Origin: Dimargaris cristalligena
Taxonomy: Eukaryota; Kickxellomycota; Dimargaritomycetes; Dimargaritales; Dimargaritaceae
Assembly: GCA_027576995.1 (NCBI GenBank)
Contig: JANBQC010000662.1
Coordinates: forward strand, 1 to 14,683
DNA: 14,683 nt
Direction: 5' to 3'
The translations under genes and the position numbers were made by a program. Below the pieces are notes generated by a model. It was given only the letters and a program-made list of their open reading frames with translations. It did not search any database and was not told the origin of the DNA. How positions within the stretch are numbered: the first letter of the stretch is position 1; every line of letters starts with the position of its first letter. Positions 1 to 8,874 of the stretch are shown one piece after another.

Positions 1-919
1 TTGAAACTCCAGGGATATGGCTTATTGACAACATTCAAGTTTGCAATTTATGTGTAATGGGAGACCAGTAGGATGCTGCAATGTTTCCTTCTAATATTTG
101 TATTTAGTTTAAAGTAAAGGGGGAGGTATCCTGGATGTTTATTGCTGGAAGATTCAGCATGAATATAGGAAATGAACGAACGATTGTCCCGCAAACCAGT
201 CTAGATAAAGCTAGCAAAACCAATGCATTGCAGTATTATATACCAGATCACTTGTATGTCTAAAGCGTTGTTATTATAAATTGAATAGTAAACGAGAGCT
301 CTTCCTGGAGCAATTTAATGTGATGTCTGAGGAGAGAAAGAGCCGCAAGTGACGTTGCTGGATGCCCTCGGTTCAGTGGTTTGAGCTAGGTAAAAGAAGT
401 GGGTAGGCTTAGGCCCAGCTGTATAGGGCTTTTAATAATATATGTATGGGAAAATAGACTAGGAATTCATTTGGAGCCAGTAACACTTGCTCCATCCAAC
501 GGATATTTCGTTTTACAGCCTGGCGGAACTTCACCCATATCAAGATCTTCGATTTGGTAATAAATGTTACAGGTTCACAGGTATCTGCTGTCGATGATAG
601 TAATTAGACCGCAAATTATCTTAAATATGATAGTATAGCAACTATATTCAAGGTTGGAGTGATTGTAAATAAACATCAGCCTGGCTAAAAAAAGGTAGCT
701 GGCTTAATAGTCCTCGGCTGGATAGTTTAATTAAAATGTATTGAATGGCTTCTGTTATACCATGAACCCCGCTTGTGTCTACTAGTTCAGGGAGCGCCCA
801 TTCTGCCCACATTCGTCGGTTTATTAATCACCTTTTTACTTATGTTCTTGAATCTATTAGCATTATAAAAGTCAATTCATACTCTCGCCCACATCCACTT
901 AAATATATATATATATACC
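1..919. other. left-end spacer, no recognised gene
   Basis: I find no convincing gene here on either strand. The sequence is AT-rich with many stops. One minus-strand stretch of about 30 codons (roughly 474-575) reads openly before a TGA, but it has no clear splice acceptor or partner exon. The right end is the promoter and leader of the NCE101-like gene and ends in an AT dinucleotide run just before its start codon. Confidence 0.5.
903..917. repeat. AT dinucleotide repeat just upstream of the NCE101-like start
   Basis: An uninterrupted alternating A/T run of about 15 bases ends three bases before the start codon at 920. It is too close to the ATG to be a normally spaced TATA box, so it is more likely leader sequence. 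The start context reads ACC-ATG-G, a good eukaryotic initiation context. Confidence 0.6.
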
Positions 920-1114
920 ATGGCCGGCCCTATCCGCTACATTCACCTCATCTCGTCCAGAGGGGACATTGTCTTTTCGTTCCTGATCGGTACCGGTGCT
1001 TACTTACTGTACGAGCGGGACCACCCGCGGGAGGACGGCCGCACTCTATTCGCCATGGCCCGACGCCATTGGTTTCCTAAAGCTGAGGAATCGACTCCAA
1101 CAACTAACGTATAG
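920..1114 (+). CDS. NCE101: NCE101-family small membrane protein
   Basis: This 64-residue protein resembles the fungal NCE101 (non-classical export protein 1) family of roughly 50-60 residues. In yeast the family was linked genetically to export of proteins lacking a signal peptide; its molecular role is poorly known. Visible here are a short N-terminal head, one hydrophobic segment (about residues 16-31), directly followed by YER (31-33), then P36 and G40, and a basic RRHW near residue 48-51. This order of hydrophobic helix, Y-E-R, P, G-x-x-L and a basic R-W end matches what I recall of the yeast protein. The start at 920 has a strong context (ACCATGG), and the reading frame is closed by TAG at 1112. 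The frame that opens at 775 overlaps in another phase and is not coding. No intron is needed. The assignment rests on pattern recall, not an alignment. Confidence 0.72.
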   Translation: MAGPIRYIHLISSRGDIVFSFLIGTGAYLLYERDHPREDGRTLFAMARRHWFPKAEESTPTTNV

Positions 1115-1566
1115 GCGTTCTTTTTTTTTGGTGCTGACCTTCTCTCCTTGTTCAGCGGGCTTATATCGAAGGACCACTACACCCCATTTCGGAGTCTTAA
1201 GAGCCGCCCTCTTCAATCCCCACACCCACCATCTTAAGCTGCGCTTATATTTATCACTGGGCCATTTAGTACTTAAATATCCCCCACTTAACTGTTCATC
1301 TTCAAAAAGAATATAATCATTATCATGAACACAGCTTATAAGCTCTGTTACCGCAACATATATATTTTTATTGGTTTGTCAAGGAATAATACAGTTTGTA
1401 AATCATGTATAACGGGATGGATGGTACTTGTCACGGGCACTAGGGATATCGGATAATAATGGTGCCTCAGCGGACGGTGACAGGACCGTGAAAATAAACC
1501 AAATCTTATAGCCCAAGAGACGGATCCACGTGGATAGAAGAGGGGGAGGGTACGGTGTTATTACTA
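1115..1566. other. convergent spacer between the NCE101-like gene and LSM6
   Basis: This stretch holds the 3' ends of two converging genes and no recognisable coding sequence. The in-frame codons near 1115-1316 are low-quality reading in AT-rich sequence. A perfect 12-base palindrome containing CACGTG lies at 1524-1535, about 30 bases past the LSM6 stop. Confidence 0.5.
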
Positions 1567-2109
1567 TTACTCGATGCGGCTAATATAAAGCACATTGTTG
1601 CCTCGGATGAAGGCATCTCCGTATTTATTTTTGAGTTGACCGTTGGCGTATTCTTCGGTCTGTTCGAGGGCGATGTTCATGTAGCCATCGAGGCAAGCCA
1701 GAACACCTGCAGATATAGCATAACAACACAGGATACCCAAATGGGAATGTAGGAGTAATTAGGTGATGTTAGATAGTTCCGACCAGTATAAACAGAAAAT
1801 CCCCCTTCTATCGGGCTTAACCCCCTAAAAATTCAGGCCCAAGACTAGTTCGGGGTTAGTTTATGGCTAAACGACTTGTCGACAAACATGGCAACGTTTT
1901 TATAACACCGCCTATAGGGATCCGGCAGACGCGAAAAGAAATAAAGGAGGGTCAAAAGGCCAAATATTATTTCTGGCCCTTCTTCCACGTCGGCGATGGG
2001 ACGTACCTTTGTAGACGATGCCGGAGTTGAGTTTCACCACGACCCGGCAGCCCAGAATGGTGTTAAGGAAATCGGAGGGGGATTTCTTGGCGGGAGCGAC
2101 GTCGGCCAT
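1567..2109 (-). CDS. LSM6: U6 snRNA-associated Sm-like protein LSm6
   Basis: Two exons, 2109-2007 and 1706-1567, encode 80 residues, the usual LSm6 length. LSm6 is a subunit of the LSm2-8 ring that binds the U6 snRNA 3' end in the nucleus and of the LSm1-7 ring that promotes mRNA decay in the cytoplasm. The Sm1 motif spans about residues 22-48, with the GYMN turn holding D41 and N45. The Sm2 motif is IRGNNV at 68-73. The GQLKNKYGDAFIRGNN block at 57-72 is typical of LSm6 rather than other LSm proteins. The intron begins GTACGT at 2006 and ends CAG at 1707. It splits codon 35 (glycine) after its first base and restores the expected KGVLACLDGYMN sequence. An upstream in-frame codon at 2154 would add 15 residues not typical of the family, so 2109 is chosen. 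The product is complete and looks functional. Confidence 0.95.
1707..2006 (-). other. LSM6 intron
   Basis: This 300-base intron has a GTACGT donor at 2006-2001 and a CAG acceptor ending at 1707. Joining its flanks gives an unbroken Sm1 motif, which strongly supports both borders. It contains an imperfectly spaced inverted repeat (TAACCCC at 1818-1824 against GGGGTTA at 1852-1858), which may be chance. Confidence 0.92.
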
Positions 2110-2680
2110 GGTCAATAAATAGAAATGAGATCGGCGGGGCAGGGGGGTTAGCAAAATGGAAAGGTGCGACGTGAATCAAATAAGGGAATTCTAAAGAGCG
2201 GGATGTTCAGACTTGGAGGGGGCATGCGAGGGATCCGTGCAGTTTTCGTAGTGGAAGATGGGGGAGGGGACGGCGTGTGTAGTGTTGCTTAGGAGGGAGC
2301 TGTTCGACTATTCCCTTTTACTTTGCTCACTGTGGCATGATTAGGAAACCCCCCAAGTTGTCCCACCCCGGTGATAATAGACCAGGGTTTCGTTATTCGA
2401 CCAAGCCCAGCACTATCCAAACATTAATTCGGAGAGCTTTCCAACGGCAGTTTTAGAAACTTAGTATGCTACTTATTTATTTATTTCTAGGATATTTCGG
2501 CTATAACCAGGCCTTTCTTTATATTATATCAATATATTCGTTAAGCTCGATAGTTGATAATAGCCGAGTTTTGCAGTATACGGTGCTTAAAAATCGCAAC
2601 CACTCACCTTGCGGGAGGGTATTGTTGGGATAATATCTGGGTCCCCAAAAGTGCATTGCCTGTACAATCAGGTCGGCAAG
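2110..2680. other. LSM6 promoter and PPN2-like 3' region
   Basis: This spacer lies between two head-to-tail minus-strand genes. The part next to LSM6 (about 2210-2275) is pyrimidine-rich on the minus strand, as often seen upstream of fungal starts. A (TTTA)n run lies near 2473-2487. At 2608-2659 there is a minus-strand ATG flanked by good splice signals, described under findings, but no partner exon was found. Confidence 0.5.
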
Positions 2681-4068
2681 TTAGCCCTGCCTAGCCACAT
2701 TGGCACAGGACACCTGTTTAATCATCTCTCCCGGAAGCGCCTTCCCGGTTAAATCACCCCCTTGGTAGCAGACACTGTCCAGGCCGATGGAGAAGGGATT
2801 GATGTTGAAGCTTTTATCCTCATCGTGGCCATACAGCAGGGACACGGGTTGTTGGCGGGGATTATGGCTAGCAGTGGTGCCGCTGGCCCCAGGTTCCTCA
2901 TGGTTCAGCTGGGTCCAATAATTGGTCCATTTTTCGATCCAGTCGGCGTTGTGGGGCACGAATACTTTAGTTAACCGGGTAGTGGTGTTAGGAGAGGAGG
3001 AGAGGACAGTAGTAGTAGTAGTGGTAGTAGCTGCCCCCACTATTTCCTCGGTGTAGAAAGGCGAATACATAGCGTAATGAGGGTCCTGGTTATTCCAGGG
3101 TCGACGAGGATCCAGGGCAGCATGGGCAATTAAAACAGTCGGGCCGGCTGGATTACGCAGTGATGGCATGGTAAATGATCGAGGCAGTTCAAGCACTAGC
3201 GGGCATTTTTCAATATACTCCCAGTGTTCAGGAGCCATGTTTCTATAGATCCGAATCGATACAGGGAAACCGTAGATAATTGAAATAAGGGGTTAAGCAT
3301 ATGTTCGCATAGTCATTAGAGCTTCCTCACCAAGGACCTGTACCAGTATTATCTGCAATCAGGGTCGAATCCATGTGCACGGTAACTGAGCGAACTCCCC
3401 CCAAGAATGAGGTACCACCCCGGACATCCCGCTCGGACAAATGCCTAGTATAAACGGTAAATATCACCCCGCAAAACTTACTCCGCCAATTCCATCATAT
3501 TCGGGTGCCATTCTTCCGAAAATATCCCGCGCGCCTTTTCTAAGCGATAACTCAGTAGATAGTCTTCGTGATTCCCGCGTACGCACAGTGCCCCCACGGC
3601 TAAGGCAAAATCAAGCACCTCTATACTTTGGGTACCCTTATTAACCAGGTCCCCCACGAACACCACCAGGTCATTTTTGGGGTTATATTGAAACTTTTCG
3701 AGCAACAGGCGAAGTTCATTGAAACAACCATGGACGTCTCCGATCACTAAAATGCGTTGGTAGGTGTCCGGTTCAATGTGGATTTTTTGGAACAGTCGGA
3801 GTGTACTGCGATCGTAGAGACGGGGAACGGGGGCGGGCAATGGGGGGTGGGGGAGGGAGGGTGCTGCCTGACGGTCGACGGGGGCCAAGTTGGGGGGCAG
3901 CAGGGAGTCTGAGTTGCTTTCCCGAGGGGTGCTTTCTTCAAACCCTGGGTTAATGTTTGGAAGTCGAGTGAGATCAGGCAAAGGTGCTCTAAATACCTGA
4001 GCCGAACCACGTATGATGAAAATCACCAGGAAACCGATTATTATAAGTAAGGCTATTGGATGAGGCAT
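2681..4068 (-). CDS. PPN2: membrane-anchored PPN2-like metallophosphatase
   Basis: Exons 4068-3482 and 3242-2681 encode 382 residues of a calcineurin-type metallophosphatase. Metal-binding motifs seen: GDVHG (110-114), GDLVNKG (139-145), GNHED (165-169), H236 in IAHAALDP and H335 in YGHD. The end, GLDSVCYQGGDLTG, is close to the GLDSGCVYGG block of the bacterial diadenosine tetraphosphatase-like and yeast Ppn2 branch. Yeast Ppn2 is a Zn-dependent endopolyphosphatase at the vacuolar membrane. Here a hydrophobic segment at residues 5-20 followed by a proline-rich linker (about 30-85) suggests a type II signal anchor, so a vacuolar or endomembrane site is inferred. The intron splits a GAA codon and joins LAE to NMAPEHWEYIEKCP, which fits the family. 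A further ATG at 4131 would add 21 residues; 4068 is preferred because it starts just before the hydrophobic segment. A Thr/Ser/Asn-rich insertion lies between H236 and H335. The substrate is not proven. Confidence 0.82.
3008..3030. repeat. AGT trinucleotide microsatellite inside the PPN2-like gene
   Basis: A short, slightly imperfect AGT/ACT repeat encodes seven consecutive threonines (residues 268-274) in a disordered insertion of the phosphatase. It keeps the frame, so length changes by whole units would be tolerated. Confidence 0.8.
3243..3481 (-). other. PPN2-like gene intron
   Basis: This 239-base intron has a perfect GTAAGT donor (3481-3476) and a CTATAG acceptor ending at 3243. Exon 1 ends two bases into a codon and exon 2 supplies the third, giving glutamate 196. 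The joined product runs through the region expected between the GNHE motif and the next conserved block. Confidence 0.85.
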
Positions 4069-4849
4069 GCTATAATAATGTGAAAAAAAAACTGGACAGT
4101 TCCTAAGGATAGCTGGGGAACTGGTAATCAAGTTCGAGCGCCTAATATCAACAGTATATCAGATAAAGCATTACTATGTCGATTCAAGGCAAATTTAAAT
4201 CTCTTGGATAGTTTGGTAGAAAGAGGAGGAGGGGGGGCGGGGGCTTCTGTTTTAAAACGACACCATATAATAGACACATCCAAGGAGATTGCAGAGAAAG
4301 GAGCTAATTACTGGGGTAAGTGAGACAAAATACTCGATAGCGGGTTATATAGGATTATTAGTCGCTGTGAAACCACCCGCGCTATATCCTTCCGTGGTCC
4401 TCATTAAAACCAAATGGACGGACTAAAAAGGGCAGGGTTCACAAACTAGGAGGTGTGTCCACCATGGGAATTCTCCATCTATTGAGCAATACGGACTCAG
4501 TTTAGTTAAATGTGGCGGCCGCTTACCCGATAACCATATACAACCCCCACTCCTCTCCCGTCTCCTTCTTCCTCGCCTCGTTATTTTTCACCGTTGGGTT
4601 GGGTCACACGTTGCAAAAACTCCACTTTCCACTTGGTTTTTCACTAGCCGTCAACCCGCTCAATTAATGTACCACTGTAGATTGGGTATAATAGGTTCAC
4701 CATTCGGCGGTACACTGAGAAATCGGGTTGAATAATTCAGAGAGGGCCCCATTTTAAAAAAACAATATTAGGGAAAGAAGGGATGGCTAAAAATAAATGC
4801 GTCGAGGGACCCATTCAGTATCTCTCTGGTTTACTAAACGCTATACACA
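4069..4849. other. PPN2-like promoter and PPIL4 3' region
   Basis: No gene is recognised here. A strong pyrimidine tract on the minus strand (plus-strand 4218-4247, very G/A-rich) lies about 150-180 bases upstream of the PPN2-like start and is a likely promoter element. A second tract, pyrimidine-rich on the plus strand (about 4543-4575), is not followed by a credible plus-strand reading frame. Confidence 0.5.
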
Positions 4850-6457
4850 TTAATGGCGAGAGCGGTGACTTCGGTGGGATCGGGGACTGCGGCTGCGGCT
4901 CCGCATCCGACTACGACTGTGGCGACGCTCAGGGCGTGAACGAGGTGATCGGCTACGGCTACGTTTGCGCCGGTCCCTGTGATCGCCGTGATCCTCGCGC
5001 GTACAGCCATGGTCCCGGGGACGCGGGGAGGGCGAATGTGGACGTGGACGTGAGCGCGAGGGTAAGGGTTTGGGTGAACCCCACCGAGTAGATCTCGACG
5101 GCCGGCTTCGGGGTTCGTCACGGATGAATGAAGATCGTGGCATGCGCTCCTCACGGTGGTTACTCCTTCTACGCTCCGATGTATTACCGATATCTTCAGC
5201 ATCCTGGCGGGAGTGGGAATGGGGCTCCGCCGAACGCTGATTGGCAGGCTGGGCCCGTCGACCCTTACGTTGCACCTGGCCAGCCACCCACTGTTGGTGT
5301 AAGTGGGACACCGACTGGGAGAAATCCACCTTAATCCGGCGGTCGTCAATCAAAACATTATTCATCTTAAAATAGGCCTGTTCGCAGGCTGCCCGGTCTC
5401 CAAATTCGATAAAGGCGTAGCCCAGCGAGTCCCCAGACTTGCGGTCCCGAATGACCTGGCAACTGATAATTTCTCCGAACCGGGCGAAAATAAGCTGGAG
5501 GTCGTCGTCGTTGGTGATGGGATTGAGTTTGCACACGAATAGGATGTTCTCAGGGGGCCGGATATCGGCAAAAGGGAGGTCGCCGATCATTTCGAGGGTC
5601 AGGGCCTGGGCCTGAGCTTCTTTCGACCGACGCTGTTTGGCCTTAATATCGGCCTCGTCATCGCCACTACCATTGGCATTGCCTGCTTGGGCCGCCTGCC
5701 CATTGCCGGCACCGGTACCCGCGTCATCGTCATCAATGGATTCGTAGTCCGCGATACGAATACTGGCCACTTGTTGGGGGGTGGGTAGCGGGGACCGGTC
5801 CGGCACGATTAGCCCTGGGGGATCCGGAAATGGGTCGTCCAAGACGATGGTATGGCGAATGCGGATATCCCGATAAGGAACGTGGTTACCATCGCAATGG
5901 GCCTCGTTGATGGCCTGCAGCACGTCGAGACCCTCGGCTACTTGTCCAAATACGGCGTACTTCCCATCGAGGTAGTCCAGGTCCGCTCCGGTAGTGATTA
6001 GGAATTGGCTTCCCGCTAATGGACCGTTGGGTAGCCCTGGGTCGTTTTTAGTGGCCCCACCACTTTTTTTCCTCGATGGTGCCGCCGACCCGTCCGTCGA
6101 ATTCGGCATGAGGAGGGACCAGTCGGTGTCAGCCACCGATAAATCGGTACCCGAGGGCGTGGCAACCGCCATGGACACTGTACCCACGGCCCGGTGTTTG
6201 AGGCGGGGGTGGACTTCAGCGGGAAAGTACCGGTAGGCGGGTCCCCGTAAAAGGCCCCAGACCGACTCGCCCCCTTTTCCCGTGCCAGTCGGGTCCCCCG
6301 TTTGCGCAATAAAGTCCTTTTGGACCTGGTGGAAGGGAGTGTAGTTGAAGTACTTGAGTTTACATAGTTTAAGGAAGTTGAGGCAGGTGCGCGGACATTC
6401 GTCGTAATAAAGGTCAATGACGATGTCACCCAGAGAGGTCTCTAATAATACGCTCAT
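4850..6457 (-). CDS. PPIL4: PPIL4/Cyp6-type cyclophilin with RRM and RS tail
   Basis: A single 535-residue exon encodes a nuclear cyclophilin-like protein of the PPIL4 family (fission yeast Rct1, fungal Cyp6), tied to splicing and RNA polymerase II regulation. The cyclophilin domain runs from [17 protein letters not shown] at residue 1 through [14 protein letters not shown] (52-65), GSQFLITTG (149-157) and LDGKYAVFG (163-171) to about residue 207. The family-specific linker with [10 protein letters not shown] and VPDRSP follows (207-223). An RRM spans about 303-382, with RNP2 ILFVCKL (305-311) and RNP1 SLGYAFIEF (344-352), then [13 protein letters not shown]. The rest is charged and ends in an Arg-Ser-rich tail (about 440-535), as expected for a splicing-factor partner. 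An insertion of about 40 residues (roughly 99-145) interrupts the cyclophilin fold just before GSQFLITT. The usual catalytic arginine of FHRV is glutamine here (FHQVQKDF), which I believe is also absent in animal PPIL4. The start at 6457 matches the family N-terminus exactly. Confidence 0.95.
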   Translation of the reverse strand: MSVLLETSLGDIVIDLYYDECPRTCLNFLKLCKLKYFNYTPFHQVQKDFIAQTGDPTGTGKGGESVWGLLRGPAYRYFPAEVHPRLKHRAVGTVSMAVATPSGTDLSVADTDWSLLMPNSTDGSAAPSRKKSGGATKNDPGLPNGPLAGSQFLITTGADLDYLDGKYAVFGQVAEGLDVLQAINEAHCDGNHVPYRDIRIRHTIVLDDPFPDPPGLIVPDRSPLPTPQQVASIRIADYESIDDDDAGTGAGNGQAAQAGNANGSGDDEADIKAKQRRSKEAQAQALTLEMIGDLPFADIRPPENILFVCKLNPITNDDDLQLIFARFGEIISCQVIRDRKSGDSLGYAFIEFGDRAACEQAYFKMNNVLIDDRRIKVDFSQSVSHLHQQWVAGQVQRKGRRAQPANQRSAEPHSHSRQDAEDIGNTSERRRSNHREERMPRSSFIRDEPRSRPSRSTRWGSPKPLPSRSRPRPHSPSPRPRDHGCTREDHGDHRDRRKRSRSRSPRSRPERRHSRSRMRSRSRSPRSHRSHRSRH

Positions 6458-6989
6458 GGCAGCCAGTCAACCAAGAACGCGTAACGGGGCAGAGTGAGAA
6501 GGTCCGAATGGGCCAATGCACTTATGTAACGGAGGGTGAAACTATACAGGTCAGATGGGCAAAAAGAATCAAACCAAGGCTAAGAGAACATGCGCAGCAA
6601 TTGAGTCCCCTCGGCTTGGTAGAGTTTCGTATTTTTAACCCCTGCTGGGGCATACTCCAGCCAGGTACCCGCCAAATTTTCCTCATTAATAAAATCGAAA
6701 ATGCACTAATGGAAGTGATTATCGCCCAGTTTCTCAACACTACCCTAGTATTTTTACCACTCATGTTTCCCCATGAAAACTGTAGCTTCTCCCTGTATTC
6801 TTAAAATGATCTCCCAGATCAATCATTAATTAGATTTCTTCATTCAACTAGCTAGTTCTTGAGGTAGTTGGAATAGAGTTCAAAAACCAGATTTTACTAA
6901 ATAATGAAAAAGAAAAGGAAGGTGGATGGGCTTTGCAGTATCACCGTTAGTTTATATTCCATAATACAATAGTTGGGGCCGAGAAGGGA
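6458..6989. other. PPIL4 promoter and LYR-gene 3' region
   Basis: This is a head-to-tail spacer of about 530 bases without a gene I can defend. A minus-strand stretch at 6705-6580 is open for 41 codons behind an AG. I first considered it as the second LYR exon, but the acceptor at 7035 is much better (see rejected items). Confidence 0.5.
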
Positions 6990-7405
6990 TTATAACAGGC
7001 CGCCGAGATTATTCGCTAGTAGTCGTTCGCCGTCCTGTAACAGGTGAGGGGTATAAAAGCAGCATAATACGGGATGTAGGTGAATGGATTGAGGAAAAGT
7101 ACATGGTTAATAGTCGAGCGCTCTGGACTTTATCCTCTAAATAGTTGTGCGTGGATAGCACCCTCCCCCAGTGAGAATGGTGAACATACATATACAAGAC
7201 CCTGTTCACTTACCTTAAGGTGTTTGCCCAACGTGTCTTCAGCGGTTGGGATCTGGCCCAGCCGTTGGAATTCCTGCTTGACCCGGGAGTGTACATAGTT
7301 GTGATCCGAGTACTTGAGCTGCTTGATAGCCCGAAGGTAGCCCCGGTACAAGTGAAGGGTGCGAATGTGCAGGGAGAGTTCGCCGAGGGCGGCCGGATTG
7401 CTCAT
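6990..7405 (-). CDS. small LYR-motif (Complex1_LYR-like) mitochondrial protein
   Basis: Exons 7405-7214 and 7034-6990 encode 78 residues. The first exon carries the LYR tripeptide at 19-21 within HLYRGYLRAIKQL and a downstream helix VKQEFQRLG (42-50). The F45 in this helix matches the conserved phenylalanine of LYR proteins. These are small helical proteins of the mitochondrial matrix that bind acyl carrier protein and serve as respiratory-complex or Fe-S assembly factors. The intron has a perfect AAG|GTAAGT donor (7213) and a pyrimidine-rich acceptor CACCTGTTACAG (ending 7035), and both junctions are in phase 0. The second exon encodes DGERLLANNLGGLL and stops. This gives a helix and tail of the length expected for the family. 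An in-frame TAA lies 33 bases upstream of the ATG with no AG between, so the start at 7405 is firm. I could not assign a subfamily (LYRM2, LYRM9, Sdh6/7, Fmc1 and others were considered). Confidence 0.78.
7035..7213 (-). other. LYR-gene intron
   Basis: This 179-base intron has a GTAAGT donor at 7213-7208 and a TTACAG acceptor ending at 7035, preceded by a T/C-rich tract. Both junctions are phase 0. The downstream exon is only 45 bases including the stop. Confidence 0.75.
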
Positions 7406-7980
7406 GTTATCCGAAAGGGTTATAGACGAGAGGTATTATGGTATAGGTAGTATCCGTTGGTGGGACGATCGAAGTGCGAATAAAAGGAAAGTAAACAGGG
7501 GATTGGCCGGTATGAGCTCTATCTAACGTACGAAAGCACCACACACCATTACAGCCTAGCATATGAATATAGAGAGAATGTTGGTGCCAGGGAAAAAACT
7601 CACTATCCTGGGTATTGGGAAAGTAAGTCTGGTAACTCGGTCGGGACATTCTGGATAGGGGGATCCATTTTCCCCGAGGCTGGCGTTGACTGGGTACGGT
7701 GGCATTATTCTGAAGGGAAGAGTCTCGTTCGCTTCGAGCTGGCGTGAGTTGGCTTACCAAGTGAGTATTTCCCTACTCAATTCTTCCTTGTCACTCCCTC
7801 CCTTATCCGCACGGTCTTCCATTTACATCGTGGTCCACATATCCTTTGTTTGGCTTCAGTCTATTCTTCAGTTTCTAGCGTCTTTTCACTCATCTTTCAC
7901 CCGCTGCAACACGAAGGAAAACATTCCCCTATTCGCATCTTTCTAGTACATTTCCCCTATACTTTTATACCACTGCTACT
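7406..7980. promoter_or_regulatory. divergent promoter region between the LYR gene and RPB3
   Basis: This stretch separates a minus-strand and a plus-strand gene and must hold both promoters. Towards RPB3 it is pyrimidine-rich (about 7770-7930) and has a TTTTATA stretch (about 7963-7969) immediately before the start codon, with ATGG context at 7981. A plus-strand CCAA|GTGAGT at 7761 could be the donor of a 5'-leader intron of RPB3. On the minus strand the open stretch 7761-7604 ends at GATA|GTGAGT. Neither is proven to be used. Confidence 0.6.
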
Positions 7981-8874
7981 ATGGCTTACGATACGTTTGA
8001 GTCTTCCTTGATCCCGGAGGCCGGCGGTCCACAGATCCACATTCGGGAACTCCGTGACGACGTGGTCGACTTTGTGCTCTCCAACACCGACCTCAGTGTG
8101 GCCAATTCCCTGCGCCGGGTGATGATCGCCGAGGTCCCCACCATGGCCATTGACATTGTCCAGATCGAAAGCAACACCTCCGTCCTAGCCGATGAGTTTC
8201 TGGCCCATCGCCTGGGCCTGATACCCCTCAAAAGCAGTACCGTCGATCGCATGAAGTATACCCGAGACTGCAGTTGCGTCCAGGCCTGTGACAATTGTAC
8301 CGTCGAATTGAGTCTCACTGCCAAATGTACCGACAATGAAACGTTGGAGGTGACCAGTCGGCATTTCGTGAGCAGTGACCCCAACATCGTGCCGGTGACA
8401 ACCGACGACGACGACCCCGGGGTACTCATCGTCAAACTCCGTAAAGGTCAAGAACTCAAGGTCAACTGTTTGGCCAAAAAGGGCGTGGCGAAAGAGCACG
8501 CCAAGTGGAGTCCCGTGAGTGCCATTGGCTTCGAATACGACCCGCATAACCGGTTACGCCATACCCACTACTGGGTGGAAGAAGATGAGAAGAAGGAATG
8601 GCCCCTCTCCAAAAACGCCGTCGAGGAACCCGAGGTCCAGGAAGGCGACGTATTCGATTTTAACGCCGAACCTAACCGATTTTACTTCCGGGTCGAAACG
8701 GTCGGCTCCCTGAGTCCGGTCGATATATTCCAGACCTCCATTGCGGTTCTATTAGACAAACTGGGAACCATGCAAATCAAACTGGGGGAAGAGAGCGGAG
8801 AGAATACCGGAGGCGCCTACGCTGGAGGTCGTCCGGAGAACGACTATGGTAATGAGACTTGGGACAATTACTAG
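7981..8874 (+). CDS. RPB3: RNA polymerase II subunit Rpb3
   Basis: A single exon of 297 residues encodes the Rpb3 subunit, the alpha-like protein that pairs with Rpb11 and nucleates polymerase II assembly in the nucleus. The alpha-type dimerisation core is split: residues 19-60 (with SVANSLRRVMIAEVPTMAID at 39-58) and 232-265 (FRVETVGSLSPVDIFQTSI). Between them lie the zinc-binding cysteines C97, C99, C103 and C106 in DCSCVQACDNC. The KGVAKEHAKWSPVS block (167-180) is the signature that separates Rpb3 from the AC40 paralogue of polymerases I and III. The length is close to that of other fungal Rpb3 proteins, and the Gly/Asn-rich acidic tail after 268 is variable in the family. The start at 7981 sits in an ACTATGG context, and its N-terminus aligns with the expected start of the fold. 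No intron interrupts the coding part. All key residues are present. Confidence 0.97.
   Translation: MAYDTFESSLIPEAGGPQIHIRELRDDVVDFVLSNTDLSVANSLRRVMIAEVPTMAIDIVQIESNTSVLADEFLAHRLGLIPLKSSTVDRMKYTRDCSCVQACDNCTVELSLTAKCTDNETLEVTSRHFVSSDPNIVPVTTDDDDPGVLIVKLRKGQELKVNCLAKKGVAKEHAKWSPVSAIGFEYDPHNRLRHTHYWVEEDEKKEWPLSKNAVEEPEVQEGDVFDFNAEPNRFYFRVETVGSLSPVDIFQTSIAVLLDKLGTMQIKLGEESGENTGGAYAGGRPENDYGNETWDNY

Noticed and set aside
474..575. Minus-strand open stretch of about 30 codons that looks peptide-like (ends in DGASVTGSK)
   Set aside because: Length is within chance, there is no good acceptor or ATG, and no upstream exon is visible before the divergent NCE101 gene.
3355..3380. GGGTCGAATCC, resembling a tRNA B box
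   Set aside because: The flanking bases cannot form a T arm or acceptor stem, no A box lies upstream, and it is inside the phosphatase gene intron.
4783..5571. Plus-strand and other-frame reading frames of 68-171 codons opposite PPIL4
   Set aside because: They lie on the opposite strand or in other frames of the clearly coding PPIL4 RS/RRM region, whose composition keeps those frames open; no family resemblance.
6580..6705. Alternative second exon of the LYR gene (41 codons behind an AG, in phase 0)
   Set aside because: It needs a 508-base intron and a weak acceptor (CCATTAG), while the acceptor at 7035 has a good pyrimidine tract, a short intron and a compact family-like C-terminal helix.
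7598..7649. MSRPSYQTYFPNTQ as a possible COX6B exon (FPNT resemblance)
   Set aside because: The downstream minus-strand sequence lacks the cysteine-bearing exons required by COX6B.
7986..8547. Minus-strand reading frames of 120-149 codons inside RPB3
   Set aside because: Antisense shadows of a strongly supported coding sequence.
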